NCBI RefSeq assembly: GCF_012395185.1
Contig: NZ_JAAZTU010000012.1
Span: forward strand, 1-64,000
From: Vibrio aestuarianus
GTDB taxonomy: Bacteria; Pseudomonadota; Gammaproteobacteria; Enterobacterales; Vibrionaceae
Direction: 5' to 3'
Length of the DNA: 64,000 nt
In this document: positions 23,376 to 33,549 of the stretch, piece after piece
Position numbering within the stretch: the first letter of the stretch is position 1
Layout: each line of letters opens with the position of its first letter
Notes under the pieces: model-generated
Database searches by the model: none
Told to the model about the DNA's origin: nothing
What the model saw: the letters and a program-made list of their open reading frames with translations, nothing else
Translations under genes and position numbers: made by a program

Positions 23376-25817
23376 CTAGCTAAACTCTTTATTTATAGGG
23401 GTTAGCAGCCTTTTAATTAAACTGTTAACCACTAGCGCTAGTGTGCAAAAAGTCACGAAAGGTAAGACAAGCCACATACTGTAATGCGCTACCGGGTCTA
23501 GTTCAAAACCAAACTTCATCACCCCTGCCACCACAGCATCTGAACCAAGGCTTGCCACTGCTCCTGCCACCAATGCCATCAGTCCATATTCAGCCCAAAT
23601 AGTTTGCTCAACTCGTCGCTTACTGGCCCCCAAAGTGCGATAAAGACGAATTTCCTGCTGACGCTGACTTAAGCTCAAACGCAACAGAGTAAAAATCAAT
23701 AAAATGCCCGCAACCACCCCAAGCCCGGCCAGAACCGTAATTGACCAGACGATTTGTGTTAATAGGGTTTGGATCTTACTCCCCATCGAGCGAATATCCA
23801 TCAGGCTGACTGTGGGATAGGTACGAGATAGATTGGTTAAAAGATCATTGTCTTTATCTTGCGCCCTAAAACTGACTAACCATGTCGCAGGGATCGCTTG
23901 CAACACATCAGGAGTGAAAATGAAATAGAAGTTCGGCTTCATTTCTCGCCATTCCACTTGACGGATCGAATTGACTTGCGCTTCAACGTGTTGACTGTTG
24001 ATCACAAAGCCTAAGGTATCACCGATCTTTAGCCCTAGGTCGCGTGCAACATCAGACTCGACAGATACTCCATTTTGCTCGCTCCATTGCCCTTCGAGTA
24101 CTTGATTGTATGTCGGTAACGCTTCACCCCAAGTGAAATTCAGTTCACGCCTTAACGCGTCGGTTTTTTCTTCATCTTCAGCATTCTGTTTTGCTTGCTG
24201 ACCATTAATCGTAGTCAGACGTCCGCGAATAATTGGATAAGCTTGCGAACGTTCGATGCTGGCCGCATCAAGCGTATCTAGGTATGCCGCTCTCTCATAA
24301 GGCGCAATATTGAGCGCAAATGCGTTATGCGCATCACTGGGCAATGTGCGTTGCCAATCGGAGAGTAAATCGGTTCGAACTAACCACATAATGGCCAATA
24401 GCATCAATGAAAGTGCCAACGCGCCAAATTGAATGCCAGTGGTCATAGAAGAGCGGTTGATGCGGCTCAATGCCAGTTTTAGAGCGGTAGATAATGGCAA
24501 GCGCCCAAGCGACCGAGTGAGCAGCACACTCACTAACGCTAACACCGCAAATAATGCCACAATACCGACCAGCACAATCCATACTAAGCTGTTGCTCCAA
24601 TAAACCACAAGCATAGGGATGATAGGAATAAGTACTAAGCTCAAGTTACGGCGATGACTAGTCTGCGCTTTCACCGTTTGCATTACATTCAATGCATTGG
24701 TGTCTAACAGATGCATCAGTGGAATACCAAGCGCTGGCACCGCAATCAGCAAACTGGCAATCACAGCAATCATTGCGGGTTTGATGCCATAACTCGGTAA
24801 CGGATTCGGTAGCAAGTCAACCAGAGGGACGCGCAGTAAAAACTCTAAACCAATGCCAATTAGCACACCAAATATCGCCGCTGACACAAACAAAATCAGC
24901 ACTTGTACTGCCAACCATTGGCTAATCCAACGTCGACTTGCACCCAAGCTTTTCAGCATGGCGATCGTCTTTTGGCGAGTAGAAACGTAATGCTGACACG
25001 TCAACACCAAGGTTGTCGCTGCCATGATGATCACAATCGCCACCGTCAACGATAAATATTGCTCGGTACGCTCAAACACTTCATTAGTTCGACTGCCGCT
25101 GTTTCTATCTCGCCAGCGGTCACTTGGCGTTAACGCTATCGATGATTTCAATGTTTCAATCTGTGCATCATCACCATTCACAAATAAGCTAAATCGTACC
25201 CGACTACCCAGTTGCAGGGCCCCTGTCTTCACTACATCATCTTGGTGAATCAGCACTGCCGGCATTTGCTGGAAAGGATTGAAACTCAGACCAGGCTCTT
25301 CGACGATACGCCCTGAAATAATGAAGTCTGCATCGCCTAATGTGACTTTATCGCCAACACTGACCTCTAATTGAGTAAATACGCGCTCATCAAGCCATAG
25401 TTGGCCAGGAGACACACGGTTGACCGTTGCCACACCGTCAGACAGGAGCATCTCGCCACGTAACGGATAAACGCTATCCACCGCTTTGACAGTAACAAGC
25501 TGCATGCCGTTGTCGCTAAACGCCATGGTAGCAAAGCGCGTCAATTGGGACGACGGCAATTGTAACGTTTGCAGTTGTTCTAGTAATGGCGTTGGTAATG
25601 GGTTAGATGAAATATAAACACTGTCAGCAGTAAGTGCATCCTTGCCTTGTTTGACGATCACTTGTTCCATTCGCTCAGCCAAAGCTGTAAGCGCAAAAAT
25701 ACAAGCGATGATCAAAGTTAAAGCAACCGAGATCGGCCATAGCTGCCCATGGCGAATCTCACCAAGGCTCCAGCTCACCAGACGCTTGTTTAATGATGCT
25801 TTTAGAGCTTGGGTCAT
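23376..25817 (-). CDS. ybbP: FtsX/MacB-like ABC transporter permease (YbbP type)
   Basis: This 813-residue inner-membrane protein has the double FtsX layout of YbbP: a first TM near 25-45, a large periplasmic domain, TM groups near 260-440, a second periplasmic domain and a last TM group (about 700-810). LKSLGASRRW and YRTLGASKRRVE are the two copies of the coupling-loop motif characteristic of FtsX domains. It overlaps the ATPase gene by one base (TAATG). In E. coli the homologous ybbA-ybbP pair is likewise next to tesA. Substrate unknown; probably lipoprotein or envelope related. Confidence 0.88.
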   Translation of the reverse strand: MTQALKASLNKRLVSWSLGEIRHGQLWPISVALTLIIACIFALTALAERMEQVIVKQGKDALTADSVYISSNPLPTPLLEQLQTLQLPSSQLTRFATMAFSDNGMQLVTVKAVDSVYPLRGEMLLSDGVATVNRVSPGQLWLDERVFTQLEVSVGDKVTLGDADFIISGRIVEEPGLSFNPFQQMPAVLIHQDDVVKTGALQLGSRVRFSLFVNGDDAQIETLKSSIALTPSDRWRDRNSGSRTNEVFERTEQYLSLTVAIVIIMAATTLVLTCQHYVSTRQKTIAMLKSLGASRRWISQWLAVQVLILFVSAAIFGVLIGIGLEFLLRVPLVDLLPNPLPSYGIKPAMIAVIASLLIAVPALGIPLMHLLDTNALNVMQTVKAQTSHRRNLSLVLIPIIPMLVVYWSNSLVWIVLVGIVALFAVLALVSVLLTRSLGRLPLSTALKLALSRINRSSMTTGIQFGALALSLMLLAIMWLVRTDLLSDWQRTLPSDAHNAFALNIAPYERAAYLDTLDAASIERSQAYPIIRGRLTTINGQQAKQNAEDEEKTDALRRELNFTWGEALPTYNQVLEGQWSEQNGVSVESDVARDLGLKIGDTLGFVINSQHVEAQVNSIRQVEWREMKPNFYFIFTPDVLQAIPATWLVSFRAQDKDNDLLTNLSRTYPTVSLMDIRSMGSKIQTLLTQIVWSITVLAGLGVVAGILLIFTLLRLSLSQRQQEIRLYRTLGASKRRVEQTIWAEYGLMALVAGAVASLGSDAVVAGVMKFGFELDPVAHYSMWLVLPFVTFCTLALVVNSLIKRLLTPINKEFS

Positions 25818-26491
25818 TATCGCTCCTCCAACATACCTGCCTGCATACGCAAAGTGCGATCACACTGAGCGGCTAACGCAGGATCATGAGTTACCAACAC
25901 AAGCGTGGTGCCATGTTGCTTGTTTAGTTCAAACAGCAGTTCAACCACTTTAGCCGCGGTTTCTTGATCGAGATTCCCAGTCGGCTCATCAGCAAACAGG
26001 ACCTTAGGGTTGATCATAAAAGCGCGAGCTAAAGCGACCCGTTGCTGCTCACCGCCAGAAAGTTGAGCTGGTGAATGATGCATGCGATGCTCTAAGCCGA
26101 CCGAAATCAACAGGGATTTAGCACGTTCAATGTCTTCTTTTTCGCCTTTTAACAAACAAGGTAGCGTGACATTTTCCAATGCAGAGAGGCTTGGGATCAA
26201 AAGAAAACTTTGAAATACAAAACCAACCGATTCACTGCGAATCGCCGCGCGCGCTTCATCATCAAGTTTGGATAGTGGCTGACCAAGCAGTTCAACTTCA
26301 CCTTGAGTCGGTGTGTCCAGCCCCGCCAACAAGGTCATTAGCGTCGACTTCCCCGCACCTGAAGTCCCGACAATTGCAACACTTTCACCACTTTTGATCT
26401 CTAAATTCACTTTTTTTAAGATTGTTAAATGCTCTTGATTGGTAGAGACTGTTTTAGACAATGACTGTGCTTTTATTATGGATGTTTGCAT
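25817..26491 (-). CDS. ybbA: LolD/YbbA-type ABC transporter ATPase
   Basis: The product has 224 residues from ATG 26491, chosen because AAGGA lies about 11 bp upstream and MQTSIIKAQ matches the usual start; a longer in-frame extension lacks support. Walker [10 protein letters not shown], signature [15 protein letters not shown], Walker [13 protein letters not shown] and switch LVTHD are all intact. It energises the FtsX-type permease downstream. Its start codon overlaps the tesA start codon on the opposite strand (shared CATG at 26489-26492). Confidence 0.9.
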   Translation of the reverse strand: MQTSIIKAQSLSKTVSTNQEHLTILKKVNLEIKSGESVAIVGTSGAGKSTLMTLLAGLDTPTQGEVELLGQPLSKLDDEARAAIRSESVGFVFQSFLLIPSLSALENVTLPCLLKGEKEDIERAKSLLISVGLEHRMHHSPAQLSGGEQQRVALARAFMINPKVLFADEPTGNLDQETAAKVVELLFELNKQHGTTLVLVTHDPALAAQCDRTLRMQAGMLEER

Positions 26492-27092
26492 GACTCGATT
26501 ACTTTCCTTGCTTGGTATTTTATTATTCTCAGCTAACGCTAGTAGTACCACACTCTTGATACTGGGCGATAGCTTAAGTGCTGGTTATGAAATGCCCATA
26601 GAAAGCGCTTGGCCCAGCCTATTACCCAGCGCGCTCGACGCTCAAGGTAAAGAGGATGTCACGGTTATCAATGCGAGCATTTCAGGTGACACCACTGGCA
26701 ATGGTTTAGCCAGGCTTCCCGCGCTATTAAAACAACACTCACCCGACGCTGTATTGGTTGAGCTTGGCGCCAATGATGGATTACGAGGCTTCCCACCAGC
26801 CTTAATCGGTAAAAATTTAACCGCGATAATCGACCACATCGAACAACAAAACGCGACGCCAATTTTGATGCAAATTCGTATTCCACCTAACTACGGTAAA
26901 CGCTACAGCGATGCGTTTTATAACCTTTACCCTCAACTTAGCAGCCAAAAACAAATCACATTACTGCCCTTTTTCTTAGAGCAAGTGATCATCAAGCCCG
27001 AGTGGATGATGCCAGATGGCTTACACCCTAAGGCTGATGCTCAACCTTGGATTGCTGAATATGTTGCGCAACATTTAGCACAGCATCTCTAA
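26490..27092 (+). CDS. tesA: Multifunctional acyl-CoA thioesterase I / lysophospholipase (TesA)
   Basis: The product has 200 residues with a signal peptide ending SANASS (about 18-20), so it is periplasmic. SGNH-hydrolase blocks: GDSLSAGYEMP (catalytic Ser), SISGDTTGNGL, LGANDGLRG and DGLHPKADAQP (catalytic Asp and His). ATG 26490 gives the standard short signal peptide, with GGATG nearby; in-frame ATG 26478 is also possible. It is divergent from ybbA with overlapping start codons, an extreme version of the conserved tesA/ybbA arrangement. Confidence 0.93.
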   Translation: MTRLLSLLGILLFSANASSTTLLILGDSLSAGYEMPIESAWPSLLPSALDAQGKEDVTVINASISGDTTGNGLARLPALLKQHSPDAVLVELGANDGLRGFPPALIGKNLTAIIDHIEQQNATPILMQIRIPPNYGKRYSDAFYNLYPQLSSQKQITLLPFFLEQVIIKPEWMMPDGLHPKADAQPWIAEYVAQHLAQHL

Positions 27093-27172
27093 TTTTAATG
27101 GTCTAGCTCAATAAACTTTACTTAGCTTTACGTTATTTTGACTTCATCTCTCTATCACCAAAGGTACAAACT

Positions 27173-28372
27173 ATGCGCATTGAACCTGTGATCAAAGGTG
27201 TGGTCGCTCGCTCTGCTCATCCCAAAGGGTGTGAACAAGCGGTTCTTCAACAAATTAATTACGTTAAATCCTGCAAACCGATCACTCATGGGCCAAAACG
27301 AGTCCTTATTTTAGGCGCCTCTTCTGGCTTTGGATTAGCCGCACGCATTGCACTAACTTTTGGTGGTTCGAATGCCGACACGATTGGTGTTTCGTTTGAG
27401 AAAGCCCCTTCAGATAAAGGCGTCGGCACTGCGGGTTGGTATAATAATCTGTTTTTTAAGCAGCATGCTGAACATGCAGGTCGAACCGCGATTAATATTG
27501 AGGGTGATGTTTTTTCTCAATCCGTTCGCGAACAGGTCATTGAAGCAATAGAGACCTACTTCGAAGGTGAAGTAGATTTAGTGATATACAGTATTGCCAG
27601 TGGACTACGCCCTAAACCAAATTCAGAGCAATTTTGGCGTTCGGCGATCAAACCTATTGGTGAATCAGTCTCTGGCGCCAGTATCTTGCTAGAAAACGAT
27701 ACGTGGGTAAACACCACATTAGAACCAGCCAGCGATGAAGAAGTTGAAAGCACACAAAAAGTAATGGGCGGGGAAGATTGGGAAAATTGGATCGACACGC
27801 TCATCAATACGGAATCTATCGCTCCGGGCTGTAAAACTATTGCTTTTTCCTATATTGGACCACAAATCACCCACCCTATTTATCTTGATGGAACACTTGG
27901 TCGGGCTAAAATCGATTTGCATCAAACAAGTCATGCGCTGAATCTTAAACTAGCCAATTACGGTGGTAGTGCTTACGCAACGGTGTGTAAAGCTCTGGTC
28001 ACTAAAGCCAGCGTGTTTATTCCCGGTCTAAGCCCTTATATTCTTGCTTTGTATAAAGTGATGAAAGAGAAACAAACACACGAAGGCTGTATTGAACAGA
28101 TGCAACGCCTATTTAGCGAAAAGCTCTATTGCCAAGGAAAAGTGCCAGTAGATAGTGAACGTCTAATCCGTTTAGACGATTGGGAACTTAACCCCGATAC
28201 CCAGCAAAAAGTGGCAACACTCCTTAACGAAATGAACCAAAACAATTTCCAACAAATTGGCGATTATGCTGGTTTCAGACAAGAGTTTATGCAATTAAAC
28301 GGTTTCGGCTTCGACGTAATAGACTACTCCAGCGATATAGATATCAATCAATATATAAAACTAACTTATTGA
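27173..28372 (+). CDS. fabV: trans-2-enoyl-ACP/CoA reductase FabV
   Basis: This 399-residue NADH-dependent enoyl reductase performs the last step of the fatty-acid elongation cycle. The N-terminus MRIEPVIKGVVARSAHPKGC is diagnostic of FabV. The Rossmann motif LGASSGFGLAARIA follows, and the catalytic Y-x8-K is YLDGTLGRAK. Length matches FabV. Vibrio FabV enzymes are known for triclosan tolerance; some vibrios carry a second divergent FabV, and sequence alone does not tell which type this is. A strong terminator follows at 28414. Confidence 0.93.
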   Translation: MRIEPVIKGVVARSAHPKGCEQAVLQQINYVKSCKPITHGPKRVLILGASSGFGLAARIALTFGGSNADTIGVSFEKAPSDKGVGTAGWYNNLFFKQHAEHAGRTAINIEGDVFSQSVREQVIEAIETYFEGEVDLVIYSIASGLRPKPNSEQFWRSAIKPIGESVSGASILLENDTWVNTTLEPASDEEVESTQKVMGGEDWENWIDTLINTESIAPGCKTIAFSYIGPQITHPIYLDGTLGRAKIDLHQTSHALNLKLANYGGSAYATVCKALVTKASVFIPGLSPYILALYKVMKEKQTHEGCIEQMQRLFSEKLYCQGKVPVDSERLIRLDDWELNPDTQQKVATLLNEMNQNNFQQIGDYAGFRQEFMQLNGFGFDVIDYSSDIDINQYIKLTY

Positions 28373-28413
28373 TTATTAGTGTCACATTTGTGAGACGTAA
28401 CCAACTATCCTCT

Positions 28414-28444
28414 AGTCCCGATATTTTATCGGGACTTTTTTTTG
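28414..28444 (+). terminator. Rho-independent terminator of fabV
   Basis: AGTCCCGATA / TATCGGGACT is a perfect 10-bp stem with a 3-nt loop, followed by eight T residues. Confidence 0.92.
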
Positions 28445-28570
28445 TTACATTGACGACCCGTTCTTATACTTAAGACTGACTGGTTTCTAACGAAGCCCAA
28501 TTCAATGGTCGTTTACCTAGAGCAAAGGATGCTCGGCTGTTAAGCTTGGTTGCCACAGGATTTGATTATT

Positions 28571-30481
28571 ATGTCAAAAATCAATACACAAAATCTGCCT
28601 ATCCCTTCATCCATTTTGGAAAACTGGCAGCGTATTGTGGATTTACTCGCTGAGATTTTGCATGTCCCCGCGGCTCTCATTATGCGAGCAGATTCAAAAC
28701 ATATCGACGTGTTTTGTAAAAGCACAAATACCGCTAACCCGTACCAAGTTGGAGCCAAAGAGCCTCTACAACAAGGCCTCTATTGTGAGACAGTGATGTC
28801 GACTCAAAAAGAGCTACTGGTACCCAATGCGTTGGTGAGTGAACAATGGCAGCATAATCCAGACGTCTCACTTGGCATGATAGCCTACTGCGGCATACCG
28901 CTAGCATGGCCCAATGGCGATATTTTCGGCACCATATGTGTGCTTGATAGCAAAGAAAACCATTTCAACCACACTTACCGACAGTTGCTAGAATGCTTTT
29001 GTGAATCAATACAATCTCAACTCACAACCCTATACCAGCAGATAGAACTGCAGCAGTTGAATGAGGAGCTGAAAGCTCGTGTCAGCAACCGAACACAAGA
29101 TTTGGCAAATTTGAATTATTCTCTGACGCAGGAAATTGATAAACGTCGCGCCGCAGAGCAACAAATTCAGTTCCAAAAACTTCACGACATTGGTACTGGC
29201 TTTTTAAACCGTCATGCACTTGAATTAGAGTTAAAGCAGGGGCTGATTGATGCTTTTGAACAAAACACGCAAGTTGCGGTTGTGCATATCGGTTTTACCA
29301 ATGCGCGCCATATTCAATCACATTTTGGCTATCGAGCTTGGGACAACGTCATTACCCGCTACCGCGAACGGCTAGGAAGCATCGAAAAAATAGAACTTCT
29401 CACGGCTCGCCCAACGTCCACCGATTTAGTTCTAGTAGTTAAAGCCAAACAGCTGACCCGACACTTAGAAACTTTATGCCATAAATTGGTCGATATTAAT
29501 CATTCCGAGTTCATGATTGAACAGCATAAAATTCACTTACATGCTTATATCGGTATCGCTACCAGTTTAGATACCAACAGCGCTAGAGAGCTACTCAAAC
29601 AAGCCTCAGCAGCGATGGTTTCTTGCAAAGACTCTGGGCATAAGTTCTGTTATTATTCGCAAGCGTTTAGTGACTCACTGACACACACCAATCAATTGGA
29701 AAGTTACCTGCTGCGCGCGGTCAGAAATGATGACTTAATGCTCTATTTCCAACCCAAAGTATCGCCTGTAACGCACCGTTGGACAGGGGCAGAAGCCTTG
29801 TTGCGCTGGCGACACCCAGTGCTTGGGGATATTTCCAATGAAACCTTGATCCACATGGCAGAGCAAAATGGTTTGATATTCGAAGTGGGAAATTTTGTAT
29901 TGCGCGCCGCCATCGAAAAAGCCAGCCAATGGGCAAAACAGGTCGATGATTTTAAAATGGCGATCAATGTTTCTGCGGTACAGTTAAAAAATGTGCAGTT
30001 TGCCGAGCAAGTCCGTGAACTATTAAGCACTTACCAACTTCCTGCACAATACCTCGAACTGGAAGTAACCGAGAGCTGTTTAATTGCTGACGAAGTCGTC
30101 GCGAGCAATACCTTAAGAGTTCTGCACGAACTCGGGGTGACACTGTCACTTGATGATTTTGGCACAGGCTATGCGTCGTTCAGTTATTTGAAAAAATTCC
30201 CCTTTGATTGCATAAAAATAGATAAAAGCTTTGTGCAGCAATTAGAAAATAGTGATGAAGATAAAGAGATTGTGCGCTCAATCATCCACGTCGCGAAGAA
30301 ATTAAAGCTTAAAGTGATACTCGAAGGTATTGAGAATCAGAATCAAGAAGATTTTATCATTAGCGAAGGTTGTGATTTTGGTCAGGGTTATTTTTACGGT
30401 CGACCAATGCCTTGTGATGAATTTGAAATAGGGCTACTGAATCAAAATTATCCGCACACCTTTGAAGCAAAGGTGCTGTAG
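28571..30481 (+). CDS. GAF - degenerate GGDEF - EAL cyclic-di-GMP phosphodiesterase
   Basis: The product has 636 residues from ATG 28571, with AGGA upstream. A GAF-like sensor (about 15-160) includes GMIAYCGIPLAWPNGDIFGT. A coiled linker leads to a GGDEF-fold region whose active motif is lost (RPTSTDLVLVV). The EAL domain (about 375-625) keeps EALLRW, the Asn in AINVSA, EVTES, DDFGTGYAS, KIDKSF and EGIE, so metal and catalytic ligands appear intact. It is therefore likely a cytoplasmic PDE controlled by a small ligand. No membrane segment is evident. Confidence 0.9.
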   Translation: MSKINTQNLPIPSSILENWQRIVDLLAEILHVPAALIMRADSKHIDVFCKSTNTANPYQVGAKEPLQQGLYCETVMSTQKELLVPNALVSEQWQHNPDVSLGMIAYCGIPLAWPNGDIFGTICVLDSKENHFNHTYRQLLECFCESIQSQLTTLYQQIELQQLNEELKARVSNRTQDLANLNYSLTQEIDKRRAAEQQIQFQKLHDIGTGFLNRHALELELKQGLIDAFEQNTQVAVVHIGFTNARHIQSHFGYRAWDNVITRYRERLGSIEKIELLTARPTSTDLVLVVKAKQLTRHLETLCHKLVDINHSEFMIEQHKIHLHAYIGIATSLDTNSARELLKQASAAMVSCKDSGHKFCYYSQAFSDSLTHTNQLESYLLRAVRNDDLMLYFQPKVSPVTHRWTGAEALLRWRHPVLGDISNETLIHMAEQNGLIFEVGNFVLRAAIEKASQWAKQVDDFKMAINVSAVQLKNVQFAEQVRELLSTYQLPAQYLELEVTESCLIADEVVASNTLRVLHELGVTLSLDDFGTGYASFSYLKKFPFDCIKIDKSFVQQLENSDEDKEIVRSIIHVAKKLKLKVILEGIENQNQEDFIISEGCDFGQGYFYGRPMPCDEFEIGLLNQNYPHTFEAKVL

Positions 30482-30569
30482 TTTAGTGGAAATCTTGATC
30501 ATTCCTTTACTCTCAGGGTGGCGATTCCTATAATCGCCGCCTTTCTCTTTGCAAACGAGCGATATCGAG

Positions 30570-32228
30570 ATGGATTTATTAACATCAATTCTCAAAAAGC
30601 TAGAAAAACAGAACTACCGTGCCTATCAACAGATTAAAGGCCAATACGATTTTGGTGATTTCACCCTGTATATCGATCACATCCAAGCCGACCCCTTCGC
30701 TTCTGCGTCTCGCTTTCGCGCAACGCGTGCTTGGTCACTGACAGATTTAGAGTGGCTAAGAGAAAAATCACCAGCGTATCAAATGGCCGCGAGAGACTTC
30801 ATCGCACGCAGTTTTGCTGAATTTTCAAAGCAAGAGAACCACATTTCAATCGCACTAACAGGCCAAACAGTTCTTGATAGCACGGCGGTACTGTTTACTG
30901 AGCATGGTATTGAGCTACGTTTTCGCATCAATCTTCCGGCGGAAGGGCGCGATATTCTGGCCAAAAAAGCGCTGAATATTATTACCTTTTATCTGCCTAA
31001 GTTTATTCGTCGTGCGACAATCGAACGCGAGCTCAATAAAACGGCCATGCTTGAGCATTGCGAAGTGATTGAAGATCAAGAAGCAATGCGCCGCCAATTG
31101 GAAAAACATAACCTCGTTGCATTCGTGGCAAATGGTAGCATCCTCCCTCGCCTTGCAGGTAATTGCGATTTACCGATGAAAGATGCCGTTACCTTCCAAG
31201 CACCGTCATCGTTAGAAATTGAGTTAGAAACTCCTCATCAAGGTAAACTCAAAGGGCTGGGTATACCCAAAGGTATTACGTTAATCGTTGGTGGCGGTTT
31301 TCATGGTAAGTCCACCCTCTTAACGGCAATTGAACGCTCCATTTATAATCATATTCCAGGAGATGGGCGTGAGCGTATTGTCACTGATCTCAATGCAATG
31401 AAAATTCGCGCTGAAGATGGACGTTGCGTGCATAATTTGAATTTATCGAATTACATCAATCATCTTCCTATGGGCAAAAACACTTCCGATTTTAGCACTC
31501 AAGATGCATCGGGTTCGACATCTCAAGCGGCGTGGTTACAAGAATCGATTGAAGCTGGCGTCAGTACTTTATTGATTGATGAAGATACATCCGCCACAAA
31601 CTTTATGATCCGCGATGAACGTATGCAGGCTCTGGTGAGTAAAGGTGATGAGCCTATCACGCCACTGGTTGATCGCATTGGGCAACTTAGAGACGATCTC
31701 GATATTTCAACACTGATTGTTATGGGTGGCTCGGGTGACTATCTTGACGTAGCCGATACTGTTATCCAAATGCATGACTATCACGCTGTTGATGTCACGG
31801 AAAAAGCTAAGCAGGTTATAAAACAACATCCTACAGAACGTCAAAATGAATGTGAAACCCCATTAGCAATCTTCGCACCTCGCTCAATAAACCGAACGGC
31901 ATTACAAAAGTTATTAGTCGATGGGAAATTCCGAGTCTCAGCCAAAGGCGTCGATTCGCTTCGCTTTGGAAAAGAATTCGCTGATTTGACTGCGTTAGAG
32001 CAGTTAGAATCGGCATCGGAAGTGAACGCAATTGGTTGGACATGGTTTCAATTTGCTCAAGCTCCCGGTTGGTCAAATAAGCCAGCAGAAGAGATGAACG
32101 CCCTACTCACAGAAACTTGGTATCAAAACATGCCAAACCATGGTGACTTAGCCAAACCGCGCATACTAGACGTTATGGCTGCATTAAACCGCATGCGTAA
32201 GTCTCAATTCAAAGTCAGCGATGCTTAA
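30570..32228 (+). CDS. ABC-class P-loop ATPase, PF09818-type uncharacterised family
   Basis: This 552-residue soluble protein matches the family described as predicted ATPase of the ABC class. An N-terminal all-alpha/beta part has FTLYIDHIQADPFASASRFR. Walker A is GGGFHGKSTLL, a signature-like segment STSQAAWLQE follows, and Walker B is TLLIDEDTSATNFM, with an Asp-rich segment after it. No membrane helices or permease neighbours occur, so transport is unlikely. A role in RNA or nucleotide handling has been guessed for relatives, but function is unknown. A bidirectional terminator follows. Confidence 0.8.
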   Translation: MDLLTSILKKLEKQNYRAYQQIKGQYDFGDFTLYIDHIQADPFASASRFRATRAWSLTDLEWLREKSPAYQMAARDFIARSFAEFSKQENHISIALTGQTVLDSTAVLFTEHGIELRFRINLPAEGRDILAKKALNIITFYLPKFIRRATIERELNKTAMLEHCEVIEDQEAMRRQLEKHNLVAFVANGSILPRLAGNCDLPMKDAVTFQAPSSLEIELETPHQGKLKGLGIPKGITLIVGGGFHGKSTLLTAIERSIYNHIPGDGRERIVTDLNAMKIRAEDGRCVHNLNLSNYINHLPMGKNTSDFSTQDASGSTSQAAWLQESIEAGVSTLLIDEDTSATNFMIRDERMQALVSKGDEPITPLVDRIGQLRDDLDISTLIVMGGSGDYLDVADTVIQMHDYHAVDVTEKAKQVIKQHPTERQNECETPLAIFAPRSINRTALQKLLVDGKFRVSAKGVDSLRFGKEFADLTALEQLESASEVNAIGWTWFQFAQAPGWSNKPAEEMNALLTETWYQNMPNHGDLAKPRILDVMAALNRMRKSQFKVSDA

Positions 32229-32314
32229 ACGAGTGGTTGCTAGTTAGCAAACAATAACCCACCAACGGATAACCCGGTATTTACTAATACTGGTATTAAA
32301 TACAACGCGAATAT

Positions 32315-32344
32315 AAAAAAGAAGCGAACAACGCTTCTTTTTTT
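32315..32344. terminator. Bidirectional terminator
   Basis: A-run, GAAGCG, 5-nt loop, CGCTTC, T-run (32338-32344). It is symmetrical and lies between convergent genes ending at 32228 and 32372. Confidence 0.9.
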
Positions 32345-32371
32345 ATATTAAATTCAATTAGTTAACCAAAT

Positions 32372-32992
32372 TTAATCGTGTCGTAATACGTTCCATGCTT
32401 CGCATAGCACTCTGAAGGTTTCGGCGTTACCATTGTCTCGATCGGGATGCCACTTCAGCGCCAGTTTTCGCCATGTTCTGCGAATGTCCAGTTGCGTCGC
32501 CTCGGCTGGCAATTTGAATAGCTTCAAGGCATTCATTCGATTCATATTTAGGTCATTGGTTCCACCGACCGCTTTACGGTAACGGGTCCAGAACTCATTT
32601 AACAATCGCCGAACTTCTCCTTCATTCGCCTCGTAGTTATGCCATTGTGTATAGTATTCACGTAGCGGATCGTCCAAATCGATTTCACAATGAATAGCCC
32701 TTTGCGCTGGCATTAACATAATATTCATCGCTTCAACTTGTAGCCATTTTTCCGGATACAATGTCTCTTGCAACTGATACAAGGCATTCATAATTAAAAA
32801 GTTACGCTTGAAGAGATCTTTCTCGGGGGAATCATCTAACACAGGCATAAAGCCAAGTTCACTTAAATTCGCGGCTAAAGTGTGTACCTTCCAACCTGAA
32901 GGTTGCTTGCGCAACACTTCAAGCATCGGCCAAAGCAGAGGGTTTTCCATATAGGATTGAAACGTAGCAGTAAGTTCTTGGCTTTGAGACAT
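32372..32992 (-). CDS. DnaJ-related protein with C-terminal J domain
   Basis: The product has 206 residues. The C-terminal about 55 residues form a J domain with the invariant HPD (LKWHPDRDNGNAETF) and the helix start KLFKLPAEATQLDIRR. The N-terminal part matches the DNAJ_related region of marine gammaproteobacteria (NPLLWPMLEVLRKQPSGWKVHTL). It presumably recruits DnaK to an unknown client. It ends with the J domain, unlike DjlA, and has no membrane helix. It is convergent with the P-loop ATPase gene. Confidence 0.85.
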   Translation of the reverse strand: MSQSQELTATFQSYMENPLLWPMLEVLRKQPSGWKVHTLAANLSELGFMPVLDDSPEKDLFKRNFLIMNALYQLQETLYPEKWLQVEAMNIMLMPAQRAIHCEIDLDDPLREYYTQWHNYEANEGEVRRLLNEFWTRYRKAVGGTNDLNMNRMNALKLFKLPAEATQLDIRRTWRKLALKWHPDRDNGNAETFRVLCEAWNVLRHD

Positions 32993-33336
32993 AGCATCGT
33001 AGTTCGCATAAAGATTCTATTGTCATTCAAATCTATGATGCACTTTTTGTCGAGTTTCTTGCTCCATCTTGTGTTTTCTTTTTGAACTGGAGTCCGTTTC
33101 TCACACCTTCTATCAACAAAGAGCTTTGCAACTTAGTCATGTCGGTGAGTGAATTTTGGACAACCGAATCCGCTGGCTACTAAATAGCAAGACAATCCTC
33201 GACATTTTTTTCTATGAAGTATGAAATGCGTCTAAATTTAGAAACTAAGATAAAGTTTCCCAACAGCGTGTAGCAATTAGTGTTTATTCTATAGATATGG
33301 AGAACTTCTTTCTCCTTTTGCTGCCGAGATATCAAT
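32993..33336. other. Intergenic region, nothing recognised
   Basis: This stretch of about 340 bp lies between divergent genes. It is AT-rich and contains only frames without coding character. It presumably holds the promoters of both flanking genes. Confidence 0.5.
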
Positions 33337-33549
33337 ATGAAACATATAAATCTAAAACAAGAAGAGATCGACTGCTGCCCACTTTGCCAGCATGATGAGT
33401 ACTTGATTTCCGACAACCAGGAAAAATTCATTTGTGGTCAGTGTGGCTTTCGAACTGATAACCTACAAAGTGTTCGAAAAATGATAGCGACTCACGCGGT
33501 CTCTATCAGTTATAAGCATATTCATTCTTCTGCCCACAACGTTCACTAA
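33337..33549 (+). CDS. Small zinc-ribbon protein (putative)
   Basis: The product has 70 residues. Two CxxC knuckles (CCPLC at about 13-17 and CGQC at about 33-36) spaced 17 residues apart form a zinc-ribbon pattern followed by a short helix (NLQSVRKMIATHA). The 3' end overlaps the convergent HAD gene by 44 bp. The ribosome site is weak (CGAGAT). The ordered cysteines make a real gene likely, but no family is named. Confidence 0.5.
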   Translation: MKHINLKQEEIDCCPLCQHDEYLISDNQEKFICGQCGFRTDNLQSVRKMIATHAVSISYKHIHSSAHNVH

